A DNA stretch of 64,000 bases, taken from NCBI GenBank assembly GCA_030144725.1, contig JASKMD010000017.1, positions 6,877,992 through 6,941,991 on the forward strand. The letters are read 5' to 3'. The notes under the pieces are model-generated. The model did not search any database. It saw only the letters and a program-made list of their open reading frames with translations, and had not been told where the DNA came from. Position 1 is the first letter of the stretch, and each line of letters begins with the position of its first letter. This document shows, one piece after another, positions 1-13,097 of the stretch. Source of the stretch: Haematococcus lacustris (lineage: Eukaryota > Chlorophyta > Chlorophyceae > Chlamydomonadales > Haematococcaceae). A program made the position numbers and the translations under genes.

Positions 1-1236
1 TTTAAGCGGTGTAAGCAACCTATCTATCTATCTGACACCCGGTAGCTGACCATTGCACGCACCATGCGGCTTTACTGCCCAAAGCCTAGCTATGGGCATG
101 CCCCATGATCCTGAGCTCCATAGGGGGTGCATGTGGGGCCCAGGGCAGCCTGCCAGGGGTGCCAGCCTGTGTAAGCGCGTGGGCACCCAGGCAGCCTGTC
201 CAGGCTGGGAGCTGTCTAGCTTTGGCGTTGGCCATGACCCAAGACTGAGACCGGGGCTGGGAGGTGTGTGCTGCTGTCAGCGGTGCACCCTCAGTCGGAC
301 AGTTGGAACGAGTTGGTTGATCAGTTGGACAGGTGCTGCGCCAGGGGTGAGTCGGGGGGGAGCTTGATGCCACCCGCTGCACCCCCTCCCTCCTCATCAT
401 CACCAGCCTGCACACCAACAGCAGCAGTGGCAGCAGCAGCCGTAGCAGCAGATTGACACCTGGTCTGGCAGCAGTCATCCTGAGCACCAAAGCACCTCAT
501 CCCGAGCAGGGCTGCCATTGCTGGCCTTGCACATCCGTGGCACCTGGCTAGGTGAAGGCGACTTCAGCGTTAACCCTAGCAACTACTCGACACAACCCAC
601 AGCTGGCCATCAAGCCAGGTCGCTGACACGCTCACATAGCTCACAGGTACAACACTGGCGCCTTTGCAGCTGCTAAGGTCTATGACTGTAGGAGTGACCA
701 TCGCAGGTGCATAGGCAGCAGGCGGGGTCAGGAGGCAGGGCGGGCAGGCAGGGTCGGCAGGCGGTGTTAGGAGACAGGGCGGGCAGGCAGGGTCAATAGT
801 AGGCCTGGCAGCGGGCAGCATGGCAGCGCACCTCAGGCAGGCTGTGTATCCCCTAACGCAGCCTCTAGCCGCCGCAACTCCTTCAGCCCCTCCTCCTCCC
901 CTTCATCCGGACCCGCCTACAGCACAGCACCAGCACTGCCTCGCACGCAAGATGCTAGCCGGCCTAACCCTTGCCTGCGCCGGCCTGCCCAGGAGCCCAG
1001 CCCTGCGCCATCACTGCCAGCATGTGACGCTGTGCCTGCCTGCCTGCCTACGGCCAACTCGCTAGCATGCTGGGCCGCCCCTGGACCTACCCCTGCCGCC
1101 CCTGCGCTGCCTACCACATCCCTACAAACCCAAGACTCCACCACCCTAACATACACACTCTCATTGGAACACTGCCCTGCTGCCACCTGCTCCTCTGCTG
1201 CACCCCGGCCTTATGCACCCTGCCCTGCTGCCCCTG
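1..1236. other. Region without a recognised gene, 3' of NFU
   Basis: No frame here resembles a known protein. A GC-rich minisatellite built on variants of GGGCAGGCAGGGTC lies at about 718-800. The stretch follows the stop codon of the minus-strand NFU gene, so its right-hand part probably includes that gene's 3' UTR. An extra C-terminal NFU exon in this stretch cannot be excluded. Confidence 0.5.
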
Positions 1237-3993
1237 CTACTGGTCCCACCCACTGCCTCCCACCTCTATGACGCCCTTGACCTCAGGGATGTAGTGCATC
1301 AGCATGTTCTCAATGCCGCTCTTCAGGGTCACGGTGGAGGATGGGCAGCCGCTGCAGGCGCCCTGCGCAGCCGCACAGCCACAAGCCGCTATCAGGCAAA
1401 CCCCGCACAGCAAAAGATCAGAGCTGGACACCCAGCAGCGCACCATGCGGATTGCTGCATCCATGGCCAGGGCTGAGTGTCAGCACATGCTAGGGTTTGT
1501 CCCCAACTAGGTTTGGTTACTAGTATTTACTGCTAACTAGGATCAGCTAGTTGCTGTCTGCAACTAGGAAGAAAGTCAGAGCAGGGCTGACCTGGCACCA
1601 GGCTGCTGGCCGCCATGTCACCGTGCCCCCATGCAGACAGCCACACCCTGCTCTACCTCCCCTTGCTCAAACACCTACAGCAGCCAGCCTCCCTACAGCC
1701 TCCCTAGAGGCAGGTCAGCAGGGGCCGCCCAGCACCCACCAGCATCTTCACAGTCACCACTCCTGTGTCAGGGTCAAAGCTCTTGTACGTGATGTCACCG
1801 CCGTCCTCCTGCACACACTCACACACACACACACACACAAGGCTGGCGGAGTGTGACACCCCGCAGCACCCCTGCCACTGCCATTGCCTCCTCCGCTGTC
1901 CTTGACATCACGCCTTAGCCTGAGGTCATCACCACGGCATGCCAGGCCCCAGCCAGGCAAGCAGCCCGCCAGTAAGGCTGCTCCCGTAGCAGTGGGTTTG
2001 CATTCAGGAAGGCCTTCACCCTGGCCCTGCCATGTCACCTGCCTTGATTGACTCCCACTGGACAGCAGGCTCTGATCCCAACAAGGGGCAGGGCCTGGCA
2101 GCGGGAACAGGCTGAGCTGATCACACATCCCTGTGTGGCTCAAGGCAGGACGTACACGCAAACCAGGGCCCCACCAGCCACCTCCAGTAAGCAGGGTGCA
2201 AGACCAACAACCTTGGTAGGCTTTGGCTACGTTGCTTGTGTGCCTGTCAGTGCTGCCTGTTCCAAGATTTGATTGACTAATTCATTACTTACATGCTGCA
2301 TGGCTCCTGCTGATCCCTGCATCTATCACAAACACCTGCACCCAACCCCCCTCCCTGCTGCACTGCAGCCCCACCATGACTGCCGGCCTGATGCGAGTCT
2401 CCAGCAGCTCCTTGATCATGGCCACCACCTGCATCACACCTCACACTGCCACACGTTACACTGCCCTCCGCACCCAACAACAACAACACAGCGTGCATTG
2501 GTGCAGCACAAGAGAGGGTAGTGGGCTAGGCAGAGGGCTAGGCACAGGGCTGGGCAGAGGGTTATGCAGGTCAGACTGAGGCCAGTCAGCTGTCCTTAGT
2601 AGAGGGCGGCGGTAGGCCAGGCAGGACGCAGCCCTCGCGCCATGCAGTGCAGTCTGGACCATGTGAGGGATGGCAGGGACTGTAGCAGTCCTGCTGCTGG
2701 TAGTCACGCTGCTGCTGGCAGTCCTGCTGCTGCACCCTATGCCCAGCTATGCACCTGTGCACTGTTTGAGGGCAGAGCAGAGAGGCTAGCGGCAAGAGTC
2801 AAGAGGAGGTGCCTGATGCTAAGAGGAGAGTGTTGGGTGGCTTGGCGTTGGCACGGGGAGCCACATGTGAGCCACCTAGCTGAAAGCCTGCTGGCCCAAT
2901 GTCTCCGTCAGACAAGCTGCAGAGCTGGCTGTTGACTTGGCGGCGCAGCTAGCGCTGGCTGTAAGGGAGATCATGAGGTGGCGGCCACAATGGTGGCAGC
3001 AGCAGTGGTAGAGGTAATGGTGGTGCTGGTGGTGCTGCCGGCTGACGCTCCTGCTGACTCCCGCCTCCACCTCGTCATCGTCCTCGTGGATGGCGGTGTC
3101 AGAGCGAGCCAGTGTGGCGGCGTCAGTGAACAGCGGCTCGCCTGATGCAAAGTGGTCCATGATGGCTGCAAAGGCTAGGGGCTTGAGCACGGACCATGAC
3201 GCATCAGCCTGGGCACGGGCAGGGAGGCGGGGCAGCCTGGGGCGGCACACCAGGCAGGGCCAGGGCCACAGTGCGACCAGGTTTAGAGCAGGGTCGGGGT
3301 CCGGGCCAGGCTCAACGTCTCACCCCAGCTACTGACCCCGCTGCCCTGCTGCCCCGCTGCCCTGCTGCCCCCGCTGCCCTGCTGCCCTGCTGCCCCGCTG
3401 CCCTGCTGCCCTGCTGCCCTGCTGGTCTTGCCTTCTTGGTGATGGTGATGAAGTCCGCCCCTAGAAACACACTGGTCACCCCATCAATAGCGAAGAGGCG
3501 CTTGGCCAGTGGGGACTGCAAGCCCTCCCGTGCGTTTGAAAACTCATGGCTGCCAGACTGCAGGCGGTCACAGCCAGTGCAAATAAAACGTTCGAGCCAG
3601 GCTGGCTGGGTGCACAGGAGTGGAGTGATCAGGCTCACCTCCATGACCGGCTTCCCAGGAACGAACATCAGGCTCTGGGGATTGGGTGTAGGCTGTGTTT
3701 GGATGAACAAGCTCCTGTGCTGCTGCCACAAGCATGCTGGCACAACCGGCCGTGCAGTCAGCGCTGCAGCACTCTGGCTCCAACCATTTGCAGAAGTCGG
3801 CCAGACGGCCCAGATAAGCTGGTTGCTAAGATGTCTTGCAGCTGGCTGGGAAGGCTGGGGATGAAACCCGCAGGACGTTGCTGCCTGCACATGCGCAATG
3901 CTTTACATAGCGTCTGCGTTCAAAGACAATCCACTCTACTCCGCACGAAAGACAGGTGCTGCACCTGCGCGCCACACGCAAGACCCGGCGCAT
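1237..3993 (-). CDS. NFU: NFU-type iron-sulfur cluster scaffold, mitochondrial (7 exons)
   Basis: Predicted [4Fe-4S] scaffold or carrier of the mitochondrial NFU1 (plant NFU4/NFU5) type, passing clusters to mitochondrial apo-enzymes. Exons on the minus strand: 3965-3993, 3639-3825, 3432-3557, 3071-3208, 2375-2428, 1740-1808, 1237-1362; 242 aa. The N-terminal Nfu domain shows [28 protein letters not shown] and ITITKK. The C-terminal NifU domain shows EDGGDI and the cluster-binding CxxC in [16 protein letters not shown]. The Arg-rich start MRRVLRVAR would suit a mitochondrial presequence. That 29-nt first exon is inferred: the next exon has no in-frame ATG before the conserved domain, and only this splice restores frame. 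All other exons are phase-consistent. The fourth exon is reached through a GC-AG intron. The last exon is read to a TAG, but a GTGGGA donor at 1261-1263 could lead to another exon. Family and exons are secure; both termini are less so. Confidence 0.88.
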
Positions 3994-4550
3994 CCCGGAA
4001 CAGTGTCGAAGCCCACCGTGCTCTAGCCCAGAAAGCAGCTCGGGGCAGCATAATGTTGTGGTGTGTGCCTGGCACGGATACCAAGCACAGCTAGTCATTG
4101 CCGTAACCGATATCACAACGACCTGGAATGGGGATCATAGAACCCTACAGCTCTAATCCTACTCATATGCGTATGTGCTGTATGCTGGCCTGAGGCGCCC
4201 CCACACAACTCACCCCAGTCAGTCCCTTATTTAAGGCTTGTCAGGAAACAGTAAATCGAGGAAATCAGGGTATCAGAAACACACAAGCAGCTTCGACTGT
4301 TCCTGACATACATAGCCAAGGCCAACCCCAAAGACATCAGCTAGAAAGATCACCTTACCTACCAGGAGGCAGTGCTGAAGCGGTGGGAGCCGTGTAGGAG
4401 GTGAGCCTTAAGCCACTCTGGGTTTATCACAGGTTTCGGCTGTACGGCGGCAAGCGACGAGTCATGTCATACGTCTGGAGCATGGCGAGCTTGCAGGGTG
4501 CCTGGTCACTGATCTGGGGGGCTGTCCTTTAGCATGCACCAACCCACAGC

Positions 4551-5112
4551 CAGTGTTGTGAAAATTTCAGATTTTCATTCAGATTTTCAATGAAAATTTT
4601 CATCTGAAAATCTGAACGTATTCACTGCAAATCTGAAAGTGCCGGGTGCTGCCCCCGGTCAGATCGCGGCGCGATGGCAGCAGCAGGCGAACAGCAGCTC
4701 GCAGGCAACCAGAGACTCGCCCTAGTGCAAACTGCCCGGGCTATAGTCGCTGCCATCGGAAGGAGCCCGGCGCTGCCAATCCCACGGGTGTCGCAGTGCC
4801 TTTTGCTTGGCTTGGCTGGCGCCAGCGCGCTGCAGCCACAGCGGAAGAAGCGTAAGGCAGGCAACGCCAGCATGGACGGCTTGCATCTTTTAAATTGGCT
4901 TGCATGTCTGACCTTAAGCGAACTGAGCATTTGTGCATTTCTTGAAGTGCAGACCTGCAAACAAGCCGCGTGCATAAAGGGAGGATGGGAAACCAGCTGC
5001 AAACGCTCATTTTCACTGGCGTGAAAGTCTTTCAGATTTTCAATGAAACACTTTCATTTTCATGAAAATCTGAAAATCTGAAAAACTGAAAATCTGAAGA
5101 TTCACAACACTG
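4551..5112. mobile_element. hAT-like miniature inverted-repeat element
   Basis: 562-bp element with inverted ends: CAGTGTTGTGA at the left and its reverse complement at the right, followed by subterminal AT-rich repeats of CAGATTTTCA and TGAAAATCTGA. Flanking octamers cccacagc (4543-4550) and cccacaac (5113-5120) match at 7 of 8 positions, as expected for an 8-bp hAT target duplication. The GC-rich interior has no transposase, so it would be non-autonomous. Confidence 0.75.
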
Positions 5113-5257
5113 CCCACAACCCATGTCACATGGCATGTGCCCTAACGCTGGCCTGCCCTACACTATCATGCTTCTGCAGGCAACAGAACATTCCTAGGCA
5201 CCCATCCCGCTCCAGGTCAAGCGGGTCAGCCGTCAGCTTTGCTGGGCAGACTCTGCC

Positions 5258-6629
5258 TCAGGTGTTCCCATCTAACAGAAAATGACAGGAGACCGACCCT
5301 TGGTAGTAGGACGGCTGTAACTCTGAACTCATTGAGCCAATATTATGCTAGATGATACAGAACGCAATTAACCCGGCCAGCTACCTTTCACCCATCCAGA
5401 ATGATTTTATACTCAGTAGGCCGTGCACAGCACAGCACCAAAGTTAGTGATTTCAATTTGAGCCGTTGCGGGGCATGTACTCATCGCTGCGACCGCCCAC
5501 GTCGCTAATGCTGCTCCACATGAGCGAGCGTCGACAGCAGCAGTCGGATCGGAGAGCGGTTGCTGGAATGTGGCACTGAGCCCACCTCCTCCCCATACCC
5601 GGAGGGCGATGCCACAGCTCGACCATTTTGACTTACAGCATGCTACTTACTAGCTTAAGCTCCTCTCAGACATTGTTATAAACACTCATACTCAGATAAG
5701 CCAAGAGCTCACTTTGGTCTGTGGCCCCCAACTCCCTTAGCCGATCTCAGGACCAGGGCCATGCAGTCAGTCACACAACTTCACACCATGACTGAACTCG
5801 GACTCGGCTCCTCTGAGAGTTACACTCCCCTGCATGCCATCCACCTGCGTGCAAAGTTTCATAGCTCAACTGCCACCCCACAGTGGTGCTCTGGGAGGGG
5901 TGCGCTGGGAGGGGTGGGCTAGGAGGGGGTGGGCTTGGGGAGGGGGCGAGGGGAAGGGCTGGGAGGGGGTGGGCAGGCTCTTTTAGGTGGGCTCCTGCAA
6001 TGATGGGTGGAGGGGGGGCGGGCATGGTGGGCCGTTGCATGCCGTGGCCTTGAACGTGCCTGGAGAACATGATGTCACTTTCAACTTGTCAAACTGATAG
6101 AGGCCTGGGTTGCTTCATGTGCGGTTTGTTTCACGAGATGCGTTAACGGGTCAAGAACAAATAATTCATGTCGCTCTTTCTCTAGGTGCAACGGGTGCAA
6201 CACAGGGGAGGACACAGTGGAGGAAGGGGGTGTAACCCGGTGATACTTTAGTGAGCGCCGACCCAAGTGATGTCTTCGGCGATGAGCGAACATGAAATGA
6301 TTCTTCAATCACCCCGTCTAGGTGCCCTGCACGCCCGGCAGGCATCGCGTTGGGTGTTAGCCGGACATTCCATTTGTGCACATCCAGCTCACTACGCTAG
6401 GTAGATGAGGTCACAGCGATGTGGCTCACCGTGCCAAGGAGACCCGTTTCGCCGCTGTGATTTGTTCGCGGGCACATGTGGCAGTACGCGAGCAAAGACT
6501 CCAATGGCTAGCGCTGATGGTCAGATTACGCGGACTAAATTACGGCTGCCAATGTGATAGACGCTATCAAAAACAGTGCAGTATTGAGAGAGTATTTGCA
6601 TGAACATTACCCCATGTTGGGAACACCTG
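5258..6629. mobile_element. TCAGG-type TIR element, copy 1
   Basis: Ends are TCAGGTGTTCCCA at the left and TGGGAACACCTG at the right, flanked by a perfect ACTCTGCC at 5250-5257 and 6630-6637. An 8-bp duplication with CAGG-like termini suggests hAT or a hAT-like group. An inverted homologue lies at 45029-46409 and partial ones at 47516-48119 and 31961-32310. No transposase is seen; the interior includes a G/A-rich stretch at 5888-6020. Confidence 0.75.
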
Positions 6630-6637
6630 ACTCTGCC

Positions 6638-7274
6638 CCGGCCTTGAGCCGGTCATCGCCTAGGCGCCAGGCGGCAGTAGCCGCAGGTCAGTGCCTGTGT
6701 TAGGGATCCTAACCAGTGAATCCTATGAGTTCCTAACCACCGCGGTCAGCGCCAGCCACTGCCTGCCCAAAACATCGGCACAGGCAAGGATAACGTGCAC
6801 ATCGCCGACACGGAATACACAGCTGCTCAAAAGAGGCAGCACAAGAATGAGAAGAATGCCCAGCACTTGGTGGCGCAGCAGCGATACCGGGAGCAAGTCC
6901 GGGAGCCGTAGCATGTGATGCGGAAACAGAGACGGCGGTTTGCTGTCCATCATGGTTGGCAAGCATATCAACATGACATATCAGCACAACAATAGCATAA
7001 CAGGCGTGTCAATTGGAAAACCCAAGCATGAGTACTGAGACAAGTGGATTAACATGTGTTTTTCAATATGTGTTGACATTGACTTAACAACCGTCTTCCT
7101 TTCCAGACAAGGTCAAATCAGCAGTAAACAAACACTGAGATCGATTACACGCACACAACGTATTGGCTAGCCAGCCGCACGCCAGCCACAGCCTTGGATG
7201 TCCTTCCAACACATTGCTGTCTATAACACTCACACGTCAAACCGCCGTGTCAATAGCACACCCCGCTTTCGAGC
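6638..7274. other. Intergenic region downstream of NOP56
   Basis: No recognisable gene. A short plus-strand open stretch at about 6760-6912 reads as a charged peptide ending in TAG; it has no recognisable homology or clear start. The minus-strand pentamer TGTAA (forward ttaca, 7145-7149), the usual chlorophyte polyadenylation signal, lies about 125 bp past the NOP56 stop and is the best candidate for its 3' end. Confidence 0.4.
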
Positions 7275-10200
7275 TTATGCTACATCAACCTTCTTCTTCT
7301 TCTTTTTCTTTGCGGGCTCCTCCGTTGCAGCCGCTGCTGGTGCTGCGGGAGCGGGTGCGGGAGCTTCCTCCGTGTCCCGCTTCTTCTTCTTCTGCGCAGG
7401 CGCACACAGAACACCTGGATAAATGCACAGCAATGTGCCCTACGGTTACCAGGTCGTGCAGGTTGCAAAACCCTACCTTCTTCTCCTTGGAAGGTGCCAC
7501 TCCATTAGGCTCATCAGCTACAGCCCCAGGAGCCCCCGCCCCCGCCCCCGCCTCCTCTTTCAGCTTGGCCAATGCCTCAGCCATGACTGCCGCGTTCTTG
7601 CGCGGTGCCACACCTTCCTCATAGAAGCGTAATCGTTCCTCCACCTGCAACCATCCAGCAGCCACGCCTCGCAACCGGCTGAGGGAAGTCACTGGCCCTG
7701 TCACCCCTGGTCATCACTTTGCTTATGCTTCGTCCCTTGGCCTTTGAAACACGATGTTGGGCAGCACAAACCCTTGCATTCACAAGGCTATAACCTAGCA
7801 TCCCCTAGCATCCCCTAGCATCCACAAGCTATTGAACGGAGTACATTCACCCTGACTTGAAAGCTAGGCGAGGAGGTCTGAGCAAAGGAGCCTAAGGGGG
7901 CAAACAGCCGAGGGACTAGACAGTAGCTTCACGGCTGTGCTGGGTAGGCACCTTCTTTGGCTGCAGTGAGATTTGGCAGCAATCAAATGCCCTGCCGCAC
8001 ACCTGTTCCTTCATCTTCTCGCCAAAGGTGTTGCTGCTTGAATCCATGAAGCAGTCAATGCGGCTGGCGATGGAGCACTTGTTTGCCAAGTACCTGGGTT
8101 GAACAGCAGTAAGGGCAACTATCCCTTGTAAGACGAGTTGCATGAGAGGCTGGTGCAGGGGCAGCAGATGCATCCAGGCAGATCAGCGCATTGCATCAGG
8201 CAATCCAGCTGGCTATGCAGGTCAGGAGGAGTGCCAGCACAAGTAACGTTCCGCATGGGAACAGGCCAGGGAACAGGCCAGGGTACTAGGGGCTCTTGCC
8301 AGACTCGAGGACAGTCAGGGCGTTGTATCGAGGTCATGGCATGCTCAGGTCATGGTATGCTCAGGTCATGGTATGCAGGTCAGGTCATCGCATGTGTCGA
8401 GGTCATGGCATGTGTCGAGGTCATGGCATGTGTCGAGGTCATGGCATGTGTCGAGGTCATGGCATGTGTCGAAGTCGAGGTCATGGCAGGCTGAGGGGGT
8501 GAGTACACCTGGCAGCGTCTAGCCCATCAGCCCACCTGCTGATTCGCCCCTTGTTGCGCTGCTTGGCGCGGCCGATGAATGAGGAGTGGAAGATAAGACC
8601 GTACTTGGGAGTGTTGCCCTTGGTCTTCAGCGCTCTGTGTAGCAGTGCCAGTCATGTGGGCAGGCACACAGACTGACATGTGGTGGCCGGAGCAGGGGCC
8701 GAAGAAGAGCAAGGCCAGCAGAGGCAGGAGGATAGGGCCAGCAGCAGCAGTGCCTTGCTGACGACAGACAGCACCCAGACGCCAGCCCAGCCCAGCGCAG
8801 GGTAGCCACGGTCAGGCAGCGCTAGTGTTCAACTCCACACCTTGAACCACCTCCAATCCCCTTACCATCGCCTACAAAGCCCTGTGCTATGCAAGCCCAG
8901 CCTGGCTCCTCAGCCCTTGGCCTGTGCTCTGCATCTGCTTCATGCTCAACTCCTCAGCCATCTTGGCAACAGCCAGGCTGTAATTAACCAAGCTGATGAT
9001 GAAGCTGCAGCTGCCTGACTGCATAGTTTCCCCAGAGCAACCCCCCGCTGACCTAAAGAGCGCCTTCTCAGCGCCCAGGATCTGCACTGTGCTGGCGGGG
9101 TACTTGGCCAGGTTGGTCAGGCTGCCGGCATGGCTGCGGCGGAAAAGAGCAGCGAGCAGGGCATGGGGCAGGGGCCTATGGTTTAAGAGGATGCGGTTAA
9201 GGTCGGGCTGGGAGGGACCAGGCGCTAAGACAGCTGAGTGGCAAGGCAGGCAGGGAGACTGACAAGATGCCAGGCTGACAGGCCTGCTCAGAACCTCAAC
9301 ACCAGCTTACAAGCCTGCCTCTATGAGCCTCAGCTTAGGCAGTTGGCACTACTGATGCACATGTGTCTGCGACCATGCTCTTGCAGAAGTCAGCCTTGTG
9401 CTGCACATCAGCAGCAGTGCACAGCATGATGGAGGTGGAGCTGCAGCCCTGGTGCCACCCCTTGCCTATATTACTGGCCCCTCTCGTCCAGTGTGTCCTT
9501 CAACCCATGCCTGCCCTCAAGTGCCTGGTCCTGCCCGGCCTGGTGCCACCCCTTGCCTGTGTTACTGGCCCCTCATCACCCAGTGTGTCCTTCACCCCAT
9601 GCCTGCCCTAATGTGCCTGGTCCTGCCCTGCCTGCTGCCGTGCTCTACCTGATCAGCCGCGCGCCCACGGTCTCGCCAATGAGGGCAGACAGGTTAGGGG
9701 CCACCACGTGCATCTTCTCCAGCAGGTAGGTGTGCAGCTTGTGCCTGCAGCCCAGGGGGCAGGGCCAAAGCAATGGTGCAGCCAGACCTAAGCAATACTG
9801 GACAGGGGCAGGGGCGGGGGCAGGGGATAGCAGCCAGGGGGCGTCAGGGTACAGCTAGGGTGCAGCCAGGTCAGTGCAGTACTGGGCAGAGGCAGGGGCA
9901 GGGTGGGGCCCTGGGAGGGGGGTGGGTGGGTTGGGATCACAAGAGAGGTTCCCTCACATCGGCAAAGAGACATACCACCTGCACCAATCACCATGTGTGA
10001 CCTGTGGGTGACCTATGGGTAACCTATGACGTGTGCTACAGTTGTTCAACATGATGCACCTGCCACACATGGGCTAGAGTGTAAGGTGTGACACTGACCA
10101 CACTGAGACTGATGCGGGTGACAGCCGGCATTCGTGTGTGTCCCGCAGCACCCACCTGTACTCAGCCAGCTTGATCACACGCTTTGCAAACATCTCGATG

Positions 10201-13097
10201 TTGATGAGGTCAATGGGAGAGATGTCCTGGCCCATGCTGGACTTGGCCGCCTCCAACACCTGCAACCAGCTCCATCAGGCCTCTACAGCCGCCAGGCCCA
10301 CCAGCTCCTGCCTCACACTTATACCTAAACACCCCTAGCCCCCACTCAGCCCTGCTCTCCTGCCCTGGCCCAGACACCCTAGCGCCCACCTCCTTGGCCT
10401 TTGCCTCGTCCCCTGTGACCTCCGTCAGCTCTGCCAGCTTGTCCTCTGTCAAGCTGCCCTTGTCCTTCACCACCAGGGCCACCCGGCAGTACTGGTAGTT
10501 GTCGCTGACCACACGCACCAGCTCAGGGAAGTGCCAGGAGTACCTGGTCCATGGGGGCCAGGCAACAGGTCAGGCTGAGCACCACTGAACTCACAGCAAT
10601 GCTGCAAGAGTCAATGACGTGAGAGGCAGGTGATACAAAGGAGATGCACAAGGGTGATACAAAAGGGAGGGGGAAGAAGGAGGAAGAGGCAGTGAAGCGT
10701 TTCACTGCTGATGAAGCTGTGGCATGTGAAGGGTGTAAGATGCATGCGTCCTCAGATCTGGGGCAGTGTTCGGCAGCAGCGGTGTCAGAGAGCAGGCAGA
10801 CAGGGTCAGTTCCACAGGCAGCCATAGGCTCATGGCACAAATACTCAGGTTGTAGGCATACCCTTGCACATGGCACGGCTCTTGTGCTGTCTGGCTGGTC
10901 CCTTCTCACTCCTCTCACACCTTTACTTAGCCATGCATGGGCTGGGCTGGTCTCAGCACATTTGCAACAGGGATGTTATGCATCATAAGCTATGCATGGG
11001 GGTAAGCACGAGGGTGAGCAGTTGCACAGGGAGGCTGGGCAGACAGGGCCAGAGGCAGAGCAGAGCACCTGGACGAAGAGTGGCTCGGTGAGGTGGGCAA
11101 GTGTGACCACATCTCCACCACTCACCACTCGCGCACTCGCATCACGAAGGTGTTGACATCCTTGTCCAGAGTGTCCAGCAGGGCAATGGCCTGGATGATC
11201 ATGTTATCCACCTTGTTGACGTTGAACTTGACCTGGAGAGGGAAGCAAGGCCAGGCCCAGTCATGAAGAAGGCAGGGTGGGGTCAGGCAGTGCAGCATTC
11301 TTGTGACTACGCATGCACTGTGCCATTGCTGGGTGTGATGACCATGATGATGTTGGCGTATGCTGCTTAACGTCGCATTGTTCCTGGCCTCCAGCCCAAT
11401 CAGCATGTCAGTAATGAGCTGCAGGGTCTGCCGCCTGACAGTTAGCAGCAGGCAGCAGCTAGGAGGAGTGCTGGTCACAGCAATGTCACTGCAGCCAGCA
11501 GCCTGCAGCCAGCAGGTGGCAGCTGCTCCAGGCAAGGTGAAGCACCTTAGCGCGTGAGTAGGAGTGCGCAAGACCCAGCTGCGCCGCCTTGAGCTCCTTG
11601 TCCTGCAACCCGTCTATGAAGCGTGCAAAGTGCAGGCGGATGCCCCGCAGCACCTCGCCCACCTGCAAACAACAGCAGGAGTAGGAGCCATGGTAGGGGC
11701 AGGGGCATAGGTGAGGGCCAGGGAAAGGTCAGCAGTGGGGGTTTGAGGCAGGGGCAAGGGAAATAGCTTGTAGAAATAGCTGTCCTGGGCCTGGTGCGTG
11801 TTATGCCTCCCTGTCAGCAGCTCCGCATCTCACTCTGTCACTGCTCCTTAGGCCTCATCAGGTCACTGCCAGCTGTGCCACACGCTGTACTGCTAGCTGG
11901 CACTGAACTAGCATCTGCCTTAGCTGCTGCTGGCGCTAAGCAGCCCCTGCCTCACACGACTGATGCAGGAAGCAAGGCTGCAAGGCTCTCCAGCTCCGCC
12001 TGACAATTGCGTAGCGTGACAGGCTGCTGGCCAGCTTTGCCATAGGTTACTGTTGTAATCTGCTCCTCAGCTGCCATACCTGGGGTGTGGCTGGACTAAC
12101 ACAGGTTAGAGCTCCCAGCTGTGATGAGCAGTGTGGCAGCACATCTACCTGACCATTCCAGGTTCCCAGCTGCAGTCACACTCTGGTATTCATGAAATGT
12201 GAACTGTGTGACCTGGGGAGTGGCCAGCTCATGGACCGGTGACGCTAGGGATGGCGGACACATCTAGCAACCAGGCCTTCCAGCAGATAATGCTCAAGCC
12301 CATGGTGAGAATCTATGACAGGCATAAGCACAGCATGATAGGCGCACCATCTCGTTTGCCATGCAGGGCACAGCTGTTGCCTCCTGAATGGCTGACCCCA
12401 GTTTGGGGTCGGATACGCCGAGCTTGAACTTTGCCTTCTTGCTGTCCTTGACCTGAGTCAGCACCGAGGGTAGAGATAATGCCAGCTTGACTGGCATGCT
12501 CGCTTATGCTTGCCCTGACCTTCGTCCTAATGGCTGGGAGGTACTCCAACTGGTCAAGTCAGCAGCAGGGCTGTCTGACGCTGGAGTGCTGCACCTCAAG
12601 AGCAGCACCAGTATCACAGCTTGCCCATGATGTGCGGCGTGGCTCTAGAAGCAGTGCACGCACATGTGTTCACCTTTGGGAGGTTGGTGGTGAGGAAGTT
12701 CTTCAGGTCATCTGTCAAAACTGACTCTGATATTGCATTAATCTGCTCCAGGGCATCTGCTGCTGACCCAAATGGTTTGAATGCTGTCAGCTTGCAGACC
12801 TTGCCAAAGCGTGCCATGTCACTGTAGATGCATGCCGGTAAGTTTTAGTCAAGAAAGCCCAGGTCAGGCGCTCACTGTCGTTCATCAAGGTACGCACCCG
12901 ACAGCCTCGAACACCTTGTCAGTCGCTTGGCTGATTTCATCATATTCCTTGACCTCGAACAGTGAGTAGCCGGACGCCGACTCGTAGAGCAGAAATGTTG
13001 TAGCCTGCGGGAACACACAGTGACAAAAGCTACGGTATCGCAGAACAGGGCATACTGTGGGGTGCGTTGGGGTCGATGTGGTGCGCCGCCTCACCAT
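7275..13097 (-). CDS. NOP56: Nucleolar protein NOP56, box C/D snoRNP core (14 exons, 498 aa)
   Basis: Core protein of the box C/D snoRNP, which guides 2'-O-methylation and pre-rRNA processing in the nucleolus together with fibrillarin, NOP58 and the 15.5K protein. Exons on minus: 13095-13097, 12898-13004, 12674-12821, 12348-12452, 11546-11662, 11126-11232, 10390-10543, 10156-10259, 9649-9744, 9053-9133, 8536-8634, 8003-8093, 7477-7644, 7275-7391. Every junction is GT-AG and phases agree, giving 1,497 nt with stop. Residues 1-70 are the NOP5NT domain ([18 protein letters not shown]), about 160-215 NOSIC ([11 protein letters not shown]), and about 260-405 the Nop RNA-binding domain ([42 protein letters not shown]). 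The tail ends in a Lys-rich [11 protein letters not shown], typical of NOP56. Length is close to yeast and plant homologues. The first exon contributes only the ATG. Confidence 0.96.
8331..8475. repeat. 18-bp minisatellite in a NOP56 intron
   Basis: Tandem copies of the 18-mer GTCATGGCATGTGTCGAG with variants (GTCATGGTATGCTCAG at the left) fill part of the intron between the exons ending at 8536 and starting at 8093. They lie outside all NOP56 exons. Confidence 0.8.

Noticed and set aside
8331..8475. CRISPR-like array
   Set aside because: Tandem units without unique spacers, in an intron of a nuclear gene.
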